Under the pieces are notes generated by a model. The model was not told where the DNA came from and searched no databases. It worked only from the letters and a program-made list of their open reading frames with translations. Shown one piece after another: positions 1-13,911 of a stretch of DNA of 64,000 bases (its first letter is position 1; each line of letters opens with the position of its first letter). A program made the position numbers and the translations under genes. The DNA is from Trochalopteron elliotii (Eukaryota > Chordata > Aves > Passeriformes > Leiothrichidae), in NCBI GenBank assembly GCA_024734555.1, contig JANPWX010000034.1:737928-801927 (forward strand), in the 5' to 3' direction.

Positions 1-3000
1 ACTTCATTGCATAAAAATCTGTTGTAAACCAAACAATCCTGGTGGTGTTCTTACAGCCTTTGTTGCCAAAAGAAAGATAAAAATTTCAGCTTTCATTGTA
101 ATGAAAGCCTCCAGTTCTTGTGAGCACAGGAATAAAGCCTTAAACATTTGACAAGTACATAAAATGATGGCTCATCCTACAGAGTCAAATTAAAAATAAA
201 AAATAAGTGAAGAGACAAAAGGAAACAATATTTTTTAACAAAGCCATTCTTCTGATTTTACAGACCAGGTCCAGGTTTTGTTAATGCTCAGGCTGGTAAT
301 GCTGAGCATAAGTCCCAAATATGTTGTCTGGCAGTGCACCAGTTTGAGTTAAACCAAAATATATTATCCATTCTCCTAAATGCAAGCTTCTGCTGCAGCA
401 GATTTTGAAACCAAGTTATCTGAGAGTTCCAAAGCAATAGCAGATGGTGACTGTAGGCTGGCTGGAATTTGTGGTCTCTCTCGTCTTGCCACATGTTTCA
501 CCACTTGCAATATACTCAATTATATCGTTCAGTTATTTGTCTTCTTGGCTCAATATTCCCTTTTCTTTCATATTCTGGACTGCTGCAATTCTTCATGGTT
601 TCACTAGGTGGGTCCCCACAACAGTGCACTGGGGAAGCAAATTGCTGAGTAGCCTGAACACACTCAGGTAACTTTATCTCCCAGTCAGCTTTATTTTCAC
701 TTCCTTTGGCAGAAGTTCACCACACCACGTGTTTTGGTGCACAGTCTGGGTGATCAGTGTGTGGAGAAGTTGTCATAAAGGGGCTGGTTCTTCCTAGGAC
801 TGTTGCATTTCAAACTTACCTATTTCAAATTGAATTTAAACCAGTGTAGGGTTTTTGATAGCCAGTTAGGTTCAGTCCCATCAATTTTTGCAATTATTTT
901 ACATTTCAAAGGGTGATGAAAAGCTGGTGATCAGCAGCATTACATATATCCTTCCTTTCCAAAATCACATCATTTTTAATGCTTTAATACTTTAAAAACA
1001 AACAAAAAAAAATCCTTTCTGTGTATATGAAGTATTAACTTGATGCCTTAAAGATCTAGAAATAAAGCAACACACTTTTAAGACAACATTAGTATAGTAG
1101 GTAATGTAAAGGCTGGTCTTTACTGGAGGCCTCCAAGGGACAGATATGGAAAAGTGCCCACCCCACATAGGATGAATACAGTTCTATAAATTTAGCAAAT
1201 TAGCATAATTTGACAAAAATCACCCAGTAGAAGCATAAGTGATGAAGTAAAATCCCCCTTTTTTGGTTTCACAACTTCTGTAGCCCCCTTTTAGATAGGA
1301 ACTGAACTTTTGTCATGAAAATGTGTCTCAAAGAGCTGCTTTCAACCTTGGCTCCCAGAGAGCCAAGATGGGATAGGGGCCTTGGACCCACAGGGTTTGG
1401 AGCCTCTGGAATGTGTTTTGTCTTTCTCCCTGTCAGGGTAGGGAAGAGGTAGGGAAAAGTCCTGGAGCTAGCTCTGAATACAATAATAGGCTACAGAGCT
1501 ACAAATATATGTGAAAAGAATATAGAGAATATATAAAAGGAAAAAAGGCACAAATCAATTCAGCATCAATTGACTAGTGTTAAAAAAAAAGACTTTTTAG
1601 CTACAATCTTCAAAAATTTCCTTTTCAAGTGTTTATATGTGTATAATTAACATGGAAAAGTATTTACCCCCTAGATCTGACCAAAACTAAGCCCAACATA
1701 AAGCTTCAGGTCTCTGTATGCAATAATGTCCCACAGAGAAGAAAAGGGAAAAAGAAATCATATATTAACAGTATTTTTAATGTCCATGTTGCTCCAACTG
1801 AAGAGGCAAGTGGCTTCTTTACTGTCTCAGATTGTCTTCACCCTGCAAAGAGAGAGGATCCTTTAACCTGCAGAGAGCTCTGTGTCATGTCCAGGCTGTT
1901 TCTGACATTCAAACTTGTACACTTAAACCCTTGGCTCTTTATCATGTAGTCTGTAACACTGATTTAACTTAGAATGGTTAACTCTTACTCTGGGAGACTT
2001 ACCTAAGGGTAACTTCAGTGGCCACTTCTCATATCTTGACACCTACAGAAAAAAAATCAAAACAATTTCCATTATTGTGAGGTTTGGGATTATTTTTTCT
2101 TCCTCCTTTGTTCCCCTCTTACCCAAGCTCACTAAGTGAATCTGTTCAGTCTGCTTAATTGATTATGATGAATTGATTAATGATTAGACAATTGATGTGG
2201 AAGCCTATCAAGAAGCACAAATTTGGATTGAACTAAAGGTTTTATTCCTTGTGATTTATGTTTAAAGGGCAAAGAAAGGTTTAGAAAATGCTTACATAAT
2301 GTATTACAGAGATAAACTGAAAATTAAAATTGATTGTTTTCTTGCTCAGTAACCAACTTGCATTAAATAAAACTCATAACCATTACTGACTACATTTAAA
2401 GTCAGAAAATCTTGGTTTTTCAAATGGAAGATGGGAAAAGCTGTCCCATAACAGCATAAACATGGTAGTACTTTATGTCAGAGATCTGGCTCAAAATTCA
2501 TCCTCAGGAGTGACTATAACATCTGATTTCCTGTCTTTAGCAAGTAGGTAGATAGAACCTTCTGTGTTTTACCCAAACCACTTTTAATAGTCTGCTTCTC
2601 CTCATTTTGATGGCAAGACCCAACTTGGAAAAAAAATAGCTTCTGTACTATTTTAGTTGACTTGTGTCTCTAAATGATGGTTACGAGCTCCAGCAGTTAT
2701 CTCTCCAATATCAAACTTGCATCAGTTAACCCCCCTTCTTCAACTGGGGTCCAAATCTTTGTTTAGGCTGATTGCAAATGCCCTAGGAATCCAGGGCAAT
2801 GAAGAGCAGTGAGAATTCCAATAAAGCCCTGATTCAGATTTGGAAAGAGCTTGTGTTTCTGAGTCTGGAGACTTGATGTACACAGGGGGATCTCATGGAT
2901 TGGAGTCACCCTTCTGTGTCCCTGGGCAATGACCAGAGTGTGGTGGGAGTGCTCATCATTTCAACTTGCAGAGTTACAAACCACACAGCCAGACACACTA

Positions 3001-5011
3001 TGAGAGGTTGGTCTGCTCACACTTGTCTGGCACCATCATTTCCTCTGGGAAAATGGCAAAAGCAAATAGCAACTTGTCTGTTTGCATGTGGGTGTGAGCC
3101 TCCTGAGAACGCAGGATTTGGCACCGTGCACAAGTGAAGTTCAAATGCCCTCGAGCTATGAGTTGTTGACATCTCTCAGAACAGACACATAAACTATTTA
3201 AAGCAGTTTTGGTGCTGCCTTATCTCAACGTTACCTTCAAAACTTATCATGATTCCCAAGTCACCAAGTCTCCCTGACCGGGGAAATGTGCTTACAGCAA
3301 AGGGTGTTAACATTTGCATTATCCCAGTGTCTCTGCAGGCAGAGGGTAACAGCGTTTACATCCTCATCAGGATCCTGGGCGAGGCAAAGCACACTCCATT
3401 AAACGCCTGTGTCTTGCTGCCCCACAGTGGCTGTGTTTACAAAAGGAATAATCCCGACAACAAAGGCAGTGGTGAACATTTCAAGTAGCAGCAGTTTCTC
3501 ATTCAGGCTGTTAACTCTGCCAAACAGGCATTGCATTTGCACGGATTCTGTGTTTACTATTCTGAGTCTGAATGCAATTAAAGCATGGCTGGTGGTGTCA
3601 CACCTATGCTACCAGTGATGGACCTGTCCCTCCTTTAGAGGAGATAGTATAGAAATACCAAGTGTCACTCTTGTAGTGAAATCAGGGGAAGGCAAAATAC
3701 ACCATAGAAATATTCCAAGGCCTCTTGAGGCTGAGAATCAGCAAGTGAACCTTGACTGCAACACCAAAAATCTGAGTTGTTAATAGAGAGTTGAAGTGGT
3801 AGGCATCCTCTGGGCTATAGCAGGATTTAACAAATACCTGTGAGTGGAACGTTCAAAAGGACTCCAAGGCAAAGCTTGACTGCAACTTGGAGTGTGCACA
3901 GAGGGAAAAGAGAAAGCAGTCCAGGATCATGTTACTCACCTGATTGCAAAGGGCTCTGTTTTCAGCGCTGCCCCCAGGGCTTTACCTGATCTATCCAAAT
4001 AAGTCTGCCCTTCCCACCCTGCAATCATTCATACATAAACAACTCTAAATACTTTTCTGACTGTTCTGCCAGTTTCAGCTCTTCTTGCTTATTCGGTGCC
4101 TCTCTCCTGCCAAAACAACAAACTGAGCTCATGTGGGTTGTGGTTGGGGGCACAGGCAGGCAACAGTGGTCTGCCCATTTCCTTTGTTTTCAATGTTTCT
4201 CTTTGGCCTTTCCTTGGGTAGAATCCAAGGGATGGATCATTGCTGGTTCCATCATGATGCAGACGGAACAGACATCACTTTTCAAACAATGACAGCTTTA
4301 TGAAGCTTTACAATCTCAGCCAAAGTCTTGATGCTATCATCAGTCATGTCTTTCTTCCCAGTCCCTGCAGGTGACTGCAGCTGGCAGCAGATCTTTTGAC
4401 AGTCAGATTCTCTATGTTATCTCTTTTGGACCAAGCCTTTAAATAATTGGACAGGAAGATCTGGGAAAGAGATATGCTCTTTCAAGGCATAAATAACATC
4501 ATGCTGAGTGCTACAGAAAGCTTTTATTTAATTTTGTTTGATTTGGTTCAGACGTGGTCATCTGGTTTGGCTTGCAGCCATGATTTCTGTAGATTTATGC
4601 TCAGTTTCTTCTTAGACCACTGACTGTCATATACAAATTATTTCACTGTACCTCCATTCCTCAGCTCTTCACCTTCTCTCCACTTCCATTTCTCAGCTCA
4701 GTGGGAATAAGAAGATGTTCTTGACTTACATGAAATGGAGATAAAGAGTGATAGGATAAGGAGTTTGTGTGATTTTCTGATTTTCTAGTAACAGAGATCC
4801 ATATACATAACTGAAACATAGGGCTGAAATGCCAAGAGTCTTTGCTACTAACAACAAAGGAATGTGAAGAGCACTGCTGGCACCTTGCCATCAAATTGTG
4901 TTTCACCCCTATGGAGAAAGGCCATGCAAAGTTAAAACTATTTAAGCTTTCAGAGATCAAGTGAACTTAAGTTTTGGGTACTCTGTCCAGCAAAGTCACT
5001 GTGATGGTGAC
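1..5011. other. Non-coding stretch, no gene seen
   Basis: AT-rich sequence with stop codons in every frame; the longest open frames are under 100 codons and none resembles a protein I know. I see no recognisable CR1 copy here. The part from about 3,180 to 3,620 is less AT-rich and carries three forkhead-like TTTAC motifs (see findings). It could be intergenic or intronic; the sequence does not decide. Confidence 0.6.
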
Positions 5012-5222
5012 AGTTACAAGGAAGAAATGTTTCACAGTGAGGGTGGTGAGGCACTGGCACAGGCTGCCCAGAGAGCTGGTGGATGTCCCATCCCTGGAAA
5101 CATTTGAGGTCAGCTTGGATGGGGCTCTGAGCAACCTGGTCTGGTTGAAGTTCCTTCTTGTTGCTGGGGCTAGATAAGTTTTAAAGGAAAACTTATCTCC
5201 AACCCAAACCATTCTATGACTG
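5012..5222 (+). repeat. CR1 LINE fragment, 3' end
   Basis: This matches the 3' part of avian CR1 as I know it. It starts in the segment equivalent to the consensus 'ggaagaaattcttcactgtgag', continues through 'gaggcactggcacaggctgccc' and 'gatgtcccatccctggaaac', and ends with 'ccaacccaaaccattctatg'. The copy is 5'-truncated, as most genomic CR1 copies are, and carries no usable coding sequence. Near its end the usual 'gatgatctttaaggtccc' has diverged into a perfect 11-bp inverted repeat (5,172-5,198). Boundaries are good to about 10 bases. CR1 identity is strong from consensus memory; the subfamily is not assigned. Confidence 0.88.
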
Positions 5223-8200
5223 TGTGCTTTAAAGAAGTTTAATTCTTCCATTTCTTTATAGCCAATTGTGATGATTACGCAGAGATTCATTTTAGGTCAC
5301 AAAGTATCAGTGGTAGTGATCAACTTCACCTTTTAATCTGCAGATATTAGCCCAAGGCTGTTTTTTTGCTTCCAGCACACTAAAATTATTTACTTAAATG
5401 AAGGGAAAAAAAAAAAAAGGAAAAGAACCTCAACCAAGGACACACACACATTCACATTTGCCTTTTTTTTTATTCTCCCACCCTTTTTCACAAAGGGGAA
5501 ATTGCAGATAGCTGGCCTTTTCTGGAATGTAATCTGGGAGGTGATTTCAGTTTTGCTGTGCTAAGAGGAACAGCACAGTCCTAGCAGCAACAGCATCCTG
5601 CTGCCACCAGAATATCAGCAGGAGCTGTGAGCCTGAGGATGAGCAGTTCCCAACAGCCACGGATCAGGGGCAGCAAAGCAGCATTAGATGGTTTGACCTA
5701 TGGCATTTTCTGATACTTACTTGCTTCCCAGAAGTCTGGGAGGCTCTGGATTCCTTGGCTTCTGGCTGAGCCAGGAAGATAGATTAACTGAAGGACTGTT
5801 ACTGTTTTGTCTTGGGTGAGGCCTTGTGGGCAGCCAGCTGTTTTATTTTGTGTATTGCACAAAAGGTTCCTTTAAATCTGTGTGTTCTAGGGAGTAAGGC
5901 TTGGAAGAGAGAGGGTAAACTGGGATTTTTTTTTTCTTTACACAGCAGTCTTCACTAGCCAACATTGTTGGCAAAAGCAGACAGAAGAGAGAAATTCCCT
6001 CAGAGCAATGCTTATGCACACACTGCCCTGTCATGGAAAGTTTAAACCAGAAGGGTCAGTCCAATATGGTGCTAAGGGCCTGACTGGTGCTAAAATCTTC
6101 TTGCTGCCTGTCCCTGCTTGTTACAGGTCACTGCTGGAGCCATGTAACATGCTGAACATATGGAAGTTCTGAAAGTCAGGATCCAAAAGTCTAATGCTGT
6201 GGCTGGACTAAAATTACCATCCTTACGTGTACACAGGGAACTCTGCTGACTTCAGTGGGTTTTTCCATGGACAAAAGTGTTCACCTAGAATTAAATGTTT
6301 ATCAGTTTGCAGATAGTAGATAATGGGTGTCCTCCTGTCAGGAGACACTGTGGGCTCAGTGATATTTGTGTAAACCACATGCAGTGAGCTTTCTTAGATC
6401 ATCCTTTTATAGTGTCATGTTCTTGTAACACAGTCCTTACTTTTTTTCACATTTTAAACCAGAAAAATTATTGTGTGCTCTCTGCAGTATAGCTCTTCCT
6501 GCCAAAGCTGCCTTGGAACAGAAGAAAAAGACAGCTTTGCTTTTCCAGCTATGGCTTTTTAAAACATTTTTCTCTGAATCTGTTAGGCTCCCAGAGAATG
6601 TTCCATGGATATGTAGCATATTATATTATTACTGCAGTCTATCTGTGTTAAACCCTTTATCATACCACAGCCCTTTGAAATAGGAAAGGCTTGTAAGTCC
6701 TGGTTTACAAATGAGAAAACAGTAGCACAGCACTTAACCCCCTGTAAGATTTCCCTTGGGCAAAACTCCCACACGGGGAAGAGCCCGTTGCCTTCTTTGT
6801 CCTTGCCTCAGCCCATTAATGTCAGTGATGTGAATGAACCACGAGGGATTGTGTCCATGCTGGAGACAGGGGCCAAGGAGATGTAACCAGACCTGCTCCC
6901 ACACATTTCAATAAAAACTGTGAGCACACAGTGCTCTGGGAAGGTGGATCTTAAGTGATTTGGAGTAGTCACCCTCTAACTGCTTGTAAGAAAACTGCCA
7001 GGGATTTTGCTATTTGTGTGTAAGTCTCGACCTGTATGCAGTATGCATATGTTCATTGTGCAGTAATGAACAAAAATTAAAACTGATAAACATATTAATA
7101 AGGTAATGATGAACTTTCTTAACAATGCTGGCTTTCAGATTGCCATTAGGAAGCATTTAAGCTAATAGAGAGGTCTCAGAATTCTTTTTCCAGCTTCCTT
7201 GCACACCTGTCTGTCTGTACTGATCAAATCTTTGAGGTTTTCCTTACAGCTGTTAAGAGACAGAAACTTTAATAGCATGTGTACATATGTTGTACAGCTA
7301 GGTTAAAGTCCATACAGCTAAAAGAAACTCAGGTCTCAGGTTTCCAGGTTTATATATAGATTTTTTTCTGATGCAACAAAATGAAAAACAACTCATAAAG
7401 CATGTGGGCCCATCCCAAACTGGTGAACACACTTTAAATCCCAAGACAAGGTAAATAAAAAAGTGCTTGCTACATTCAGGTTTTTGTCCTAGATTCACCC
7501 AGACAGTTCCAAACTGTTTTGGCTTTTCCTGTCAAGTTTCTGGATGTATTTATATGACAGATATCTCACTAATGCATTAAATTAAATATATAATACTGAA
7601 GAATCTCAGCAGTATAAGCTGAGATGTAATTTATATTTTCAGTGTAAAAACTGGCATTGTAGTGGTGACTCTCAATCTCCAACCCCTCCACTACTTCACT
7701 GTTTGCCACTGCTTGGACTAAAACTTGCTGAGCAAGTGTGGCTTTTCACCCAGGAATTTTTGCTGTCTGCCAGTGGCTTGGGCCTTGCAAGTGAGTGACA
7801 GATTTCCCTTGTGACTTGAGCAACTCCTACAGCTGGTGTGCAAGAAATATTCCAGGAGTTTGCCATTTACCCCCCAAGGAACAGACCCCAAATGCTGAAA
7901 GGAGTGCTGAATTAAATGCCACCTGTGTAGAATCTGTTTTACCACTACAGAAGATTTGGGGATAAAACAATACTTAAACCCACAAGATTTTTCAATAATG
8001 GAAAAAAAAATGACAAAAATATACAGGATGGGTCACTGGGATTATGTTTGTTAATAAAGCCCTTTCATAGCTGTTCCAACATCTCGTGCAGCAGGAGGCT
8101 GATTAGCTTCTGCTGTCCACATCAGACTTGCCTCACCTAGAAAACTTGAGAGCTGCCTTTTCCATGTCCTAGTGATAAAGAGGTTACTCAGAGTCTGGAA

Positions 8201-10552
8201 TAGCTGTTCCAACCTGAAACAGAATATCTCCTCACCTACCCCTGATAACACTTTCCCTTATCTCTTACAATTGGGCACTGAAATTAATGAAGGAGATAAG
8301 GTTTACTGTGCTCTGTAAAAGCCTTCTTTTCCTGTTGTACAGTTTCATTAGAACACATTCTTGGTTTCAGTTTTGAATTGGTTTTGGTTTTGGTTGGGTT
8401 TGGTTTTTTTTTTTCCCCTTACAGGTCCCTTCAGACAGGGTGATAATTTTTGCAAATCATAGCTTATAAATATATAATATGCAATTCATAAATAATAAAT
8501 TATTATTAGAAATCCATTTGAAAATGCAGCTGAAATTTGCTCATTTTTAGGAATTTAACGCAATTAAATTTTTAACAATTTAATGAAGATAAGTGGATGA
8601 CAAAAATGGGAATTGAAGTGTTTGGAGGTTTGAAGTTTCTAGGAACTCTTTAATTTCAAGGGCCTTTTTCCTCCTTAGCCCCAGCTTAGCAGAGAGATGG
8701 GAGAGTTTAGCCACCAGATATGTTAAACACAACACTCAAAAGTCCTTTGGTTATGTGTGGGGTTGTGTAGGGGAGTGTGGAGCCCTCAGACTTTTACACC
8801 TCTGCTGTAACTTCTCTCAGCTGTTTGTACTTCAGTGTGATTTTGAACTTGGTACAGAATAAACACAGGCCCAGCATGGTGTGAAGCCCTGCAACACAGT
8901 CCTCCTTGCATTAACATTGCCTCTACCAGGCATAACAGTACAAAGTTCAGGCAGTTGACTGTTCTGATATGATTTCCTTTATCTTATCAAAAGTCCCCCA
9001 ATGAGCTGGTGAGTCCAGACTGCTTCTTGGTCTCTGGTTCCTTGGCTCAGTCTCTGTCTTCAGGCTGCATGAATCAGTTTGCAGTTCTCTGGCTACTGTT
9101 TTTTAATTATCTGCCTATTTTATCTGTAACTATATGGTAGGAATATTTTGATTCCCAAAACTCTGACTTGCCTTGATCCATCTCAGAACAAAACATTTCT
9201 CTCTCACATTTTCCTAGTTCTGTCTCTGAATGTAGCCACAAAAATTTTGATTGCTGTGTGTACTTACCCTGGCCAGTTTGAGTTCCCTGCCACCTCATTT
9301 TCTATGCACAAAATCATATTAAACTTGTTTACTGTTCCCCACTTACAACTTCTACATCCTCAAAATGATAATTGGATAATAATTAGCAATTGCAGCTTCA
9401 CAGGGACAGTCAGAGCTGTGGTCAGCACCAGTAGCCTGAAGCAGTGGGTTGTAAACTTGGCCCATGACAGTTATTACATCTCTCTGGATCTGAGAAATGT
9501 CCAAATCACAGTTTAAGACAATTACAAACAGTTTGTCCAGACTTAAGTGAGGCTGGTGAGTGCGTGTCAAATGCCAGCCTGGGACTACTACAAAATAAAA
9601 ATAATTTTCATATGCTTAGTTCCAGTTTTCTTTCTCATGATGTGTGGCTAGTGGCTCATTTCTTCTGAAAGGCCTGTGTTTGGCCACTTACTTTCCAGCT
9701 GACCTTATAAGATTGCATTGTGTGTCTGAAAAATCAATTTAAAAAGAACTGAAATACACTTCTATTATATATTAACACGTGTCCTTGTAAAGAAAGGCCA
9801 TGATCTGAGTATGCAAAAGCTAATAATTGACCAACTTGTGGTGCCATACTATTTGTTCTATTTATTTTCTTTGCAGAAAGCATGCAAACCCTCTGCAGGG
9901 GCACTAAAAAAAATCTGCAGAACACCCACACCAAGTTTAGATAGGCACATTTTAAATGTTGAGCAATGATTATCAGTGTATATCACCAAGGCTGCAAAAC
10001 TCTTCTAACAAAAGAGAAAATTTAGATTTTATAGTTTAATAGTAGTGCATGAAAAATAGGTTTACTTTGGCTCATTGTAAGGCTTAAAAAAAAAACCCAA
10101 CTCCAGATCTAATGTGATAAAGGCACATGAAATGACAGGTTTGTGGTTTTGTGTTACAAGAGACAAGTTCAGCATTTGACTTCAGGAAGTGTCTGAGGGC
10201 TCCACGAGGCATCCAGCATCTACTCAGTGTGTCTGCAAACCACTCGAGCACTGGAGCTCAGCTGTGACATTTGACTCAGAGCAGAAAGCCCTTGTGTCAC
10301 TGGGGGGACAGAGAGGACAATGCATTCCTGTGTCAGCTGTCGTGGCAGAGGGGACATGGCCTGGAACTATCATGTCCAGTGGCAGCTGAGAACTGATTTG
10401 GCCTCCACCCTTGTTTGCCTTCCTTAACTTGTCTTTTGTACTCCTTTTCCTCCAACAAGAATTGCCCTGTGCCCTGGAAGTATTTCACTTCCACAGATTT
10501 TATACCACAGGACAATTTCTTCCATAAACTGCTTTCATCCACACCAATCTTT
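5223..10552. other. Non-coding stretch, no gene seen
   Basis: AT-rich, no convincing coding frame. The longest plus-strand frame (9,148-9,516, 122 codons including a non-ATG start) shows no recognisable domain. A T/G-rich tract lies at 8,379-8,418. I see no other repeat I can name. Confidence 0.6.
8379..8418. repeat. Low-complexity (GGTTTT)-like tract
   Basis: An imperfect T/G tract built on GGTTTT units runs into a long T run and then CCCC. Similar tracts, on this or the complementary strand, occur at 19,857-19,910, 26,208-26,236, 46,790-46,850 and 57,336-57,360. Simple-sequence DNA; no function is implied. Confidence 0.8.
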
Positions 10553-10902
10553 CCTAGAATCATCAGCATAGAATAATAAAATAGCCTGGATTGGAAGGGA
10601 CCATAAAAAACACCCAGTTCAAACCTCTCTGCATTATGCAGGACACCTTCCACTAGACCAGGCTGCTCAGAGCTCCATCCAACCTGGCCTTAAACATTTT
10701 CAGAGATGGGGTATCCAAAACTTCTCTGGGCAACCTGTTCCAGTGCCTCACCCCCCTCATGGTAAAGATTTTTTTTTCAGTTTGAGGCCATTCCCCCTTG
10801 TCCTGTGCTCTTGTAAATAGTCTTTTGCCATGTTTCTTGTGGGCTCCCTCCAGGTACTGGAAGGCTGCAATTAGGTCACCTCAAAGTCTTCTCTTTTCCA
10901 GT
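10553..10902 (-). repeat. CR1 LINE fragment, antisense
   Basis: Read on the plus strand, this is the reverse complement of the CR1 3' region. It begins 'agaatcatc...gattggaagggacc' and continues with 'ccaggctgctcagagctccatccaacctggcc', 'ctctgggcaacctgttccagtg', a segment equivalent to 'ccattcccccttgtcctg', then 'ggctccctccaggtactgg' and 'cttctcttttccag'. That is the complete order of landmarks expected for about 350 bases of CR1 3' end. The copy is truncated toward its ORF2 and is non-coding. The right boundary is approximate because the match fades after 'ttttccag'. Confidence 0.92.
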
Positions 10903-11539
10903 CTAATTGGTATAATTTTGAGGATAATTTTGAGTTTCTGTGCTCATGGTGGTTCCACACCTTCTTTGGCTTCATGGTACTTCCATGTGATGCCAAAACC
11001 TCTGGAAAAGTCTCATAATGTTCAGAACCATCTCACAGTCTGTAGGACTGAGGTTAAAATGAGTCACCCTTGTCCTCAGTAATTTTTGGGAGAACTCACC
11101 TTTCCTTCTGGGCAAGGATATATATTCTTGGAAAACATCAGAGGACTTGGAGCATTTGAATAGTTAACTTCTATTCACATTGTTGTAAGGAAATAATGGT
11201 CTTTCACCCAAATGAGTACATTCTTTAATTCAGTTTATAACTCACAATGACCATGAGACATGAGCTAATCTGTGGTGCTTTCAATTCCAGCTTTGTAGCT
11301 TGAGAGGACCAAGATTTAAGGGTTACTTTTTTTTTTTTTTAATTATTTTTTTCCTCTGACTAAGAGTTAAGCTGGGGGCTGTATTTAAACAATGTAATGA
11401 CAGGGCAGACCCAGCCCTGGTATCCAGCTGAGACTTGGACACCAATCCTTTGGTAGTCATACCTCATTTGGCCTAATTCTCAGATTAACATTTACATTCT
11501 GAGTGGGAACATATTCCAATCACCTGTTGTCATATTGAA

Positions 11540-11720
11540 CATAATCCCTTTCATTAATATATTGCCATTATCTTTTTTGTCCCTGTTTCTCATTGAAAAT
11601 CTATTCCAGAACTTACTTGCTCTTTTACATAAGAAACTGCTTCCAATTCTAAATGTTTTCCTTAGAGGGTTTATTTTAATATGTTTTCTTAATAGCAACT
11701 TTAAATTTCATCTTAATTGA
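11540..11720 (-). repeat. Possible old CR1-like remnant
   Basis: The stretch 'ctattccagaacttacttgc' followed by 'aagaaactgcttccaattct' has the rhythm of an antisense CR1 3' region, where a 'ccagaacctcactactctc' block precedes 'cttcttcctaatatctaacc'. The similarity is weak, the usual tail is absent and the call may be chance. It is listed because it lies 640 bases from a clear antisense CR1. Confidence 0.3.
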
Positions 11721-13911
11721 TTTGACTGAGAAGACTCTCAGAGTCAGGCTGATGTTTTTTGAAAGATCTTATAAATCTGTAATTCCAGTGCTCTCCAGTT
11801 TTCTTCAAGGAGAAAGTACATGTTTCCTCCTGCCCAGCACTCCTTTGATACCAAGAGCTATTTATTTGCTTAGAACAACTCTTCAGTTTAGGGAGTTACT
11901 TTTAATTTTGCTTTTGCAGCTTGAAATATGCAGTCTCTCACAGCAGATATTAAAGAGAAAATCAGCACATACTACCCAGGAGCAACATTGCTACTAATTG
12001 CTTACCCAGAGGATAAATAATGAAGCAGCTTTGCTGTGAAAAGAATTAATGAGGGACATAATATTTTTATGGATAAGAAAATTGTATCATTCACTCAACT
12101 TTACCACTGAAGCTGTAATTTTTTGTGTGATTCGGTGATGAATATTTGTGTGACCTTTGATGTGTACTTGTCTGAGTATTGGGATTCCCTCAGCTTCTCT
12201 TTCAGTGTTAATGAGCAGAATGCACTAAAAATATTTTTCCTGAACTTGCCCTAATTTTATGAGACATCAGTGCTCTGGTGGGACTAAGCTTTCTGCTAAG
12301 GGATTACTCTCAGATTCTGCAGACATGAATGGTAAAAGTGGTTCCCTTATCTACAAAAACCTTAAAATAAACTGAGTTTTCACTCCCAGGAGTGAAAGTC
12401 TTGCTGATGAGTTGAATGACAGCAAACCTCACCAATTTGAAGAATAGCATAAATGTTTTATAAACAGCAAAAAGTAAATTCTGAGTATTAACAGCCTAAG
12501 AGTGAGATTTGACTCTTCCATTAAATCAACCACCTTGTACCAAGTATTTTGTATTTTATTTTGGCAATTAAATAATATTTGTTGAATATGGATCCTCAAG
12601 TCCTGATAAAAACAAAACTTCTGTTATGATAAGATTGCAGGATTAGCCTCAGCTTTAGTAATTAATGGCCTGCTTCCAGCAAATTTCATATGGAATCCTT
12701 GAGACTGGTTTGAGATACATGTGCCACATATGTTTATGTCTGCGTATCAGCAATTCTGTATCTTTAATATGGTATAAAATTAGACCTGTTTATGGTGGGG
12801 TTTACATATAGGTGCTCCTCCTATATTCTTAATTAGTTATACATTATTTAATTACTCTTGCAGTGTATGCAGTCAAAACACAAATGTGTTACAATCCTGA
12901 CTTGAAGTTCCCAGACACAAAATGCTTGCCTTTATAATCTTCTAGATATTAAATATCAGTTCAGATATCCATAATTCTGATAATTCTGAATAACTGATAA
13001 TTTTATTAGTTCAGATAGTAGAATAATGCTCAGTGGAGCTTATCACTGTACAATAAAAGTATCTTCCACATGATCAGCCTCGTGCCATCAGGAGAAGTGT
13101 GGATGGGCATGAGGAAATTTGACAGGAGGATGACTGCTCTCTCCTTCCTTTTCCCCAAACTGTTGTGGTCCCAAAGCATCTTCCCAAGACCCACTGGAGT
13201 GCAGCACTGAGGCTTTTGGCACCACTCACCTCATGGTCAGCTCCCAGTGGAAATGGGTCTTGTGTGGACCACAGTAATGCTGGGCATAAAGAACATATTT
13301 CACTCAGTTTAAGAGAGCTTCCCACATTTCCCACCCACATTCTTCTGTATACCGGAAAATAAAATAAATTTGTATTTAGTCAGAAGACCATAAAGTCAAG
13401 ATTATACCCTTCCTGTCATCTGTGAAGCTTGCAGAGGTGCTTGCAGAAACAGAAATCATTTGCATCTCACCTGAAACAGGACTTTACAATTTTTTCAATC
13501 ATCCCCCTGCCCCTCACACTCCTCCAGGATGTAAGTTTTGTGCCCCTCCTACACATGATTCCTGATTTTATTCATCCAGCAGTAGCACTTTTCCACACTT
13601 TGTGGCAGACTTCCTTGGTCTGTAGAAGTGGATATGATTTTGACATCTGTTCTTTCCAAGCAGATCTTTGTATCCCATGTCTCATGATTCCAGCAGGCAA
13701 TTGCACTGTATTGATGCTCACTTTCCCAGCACTTTGTGTGAGCTTCTGACTCTGTCCTTATTCACTAAAACAAGAGATATTCCTGCTGGTTGCTAGTATC
13801 TGTTTGGCTCTCGAAGCTGACTGTTGAAGAAGGAATAAAGACCAGGTATAGTGAAGTCAATTTGACTTCAAATAACAAAAATTCAAACTGTTCTCTGTGC
13901 TCTCCCTGCAG

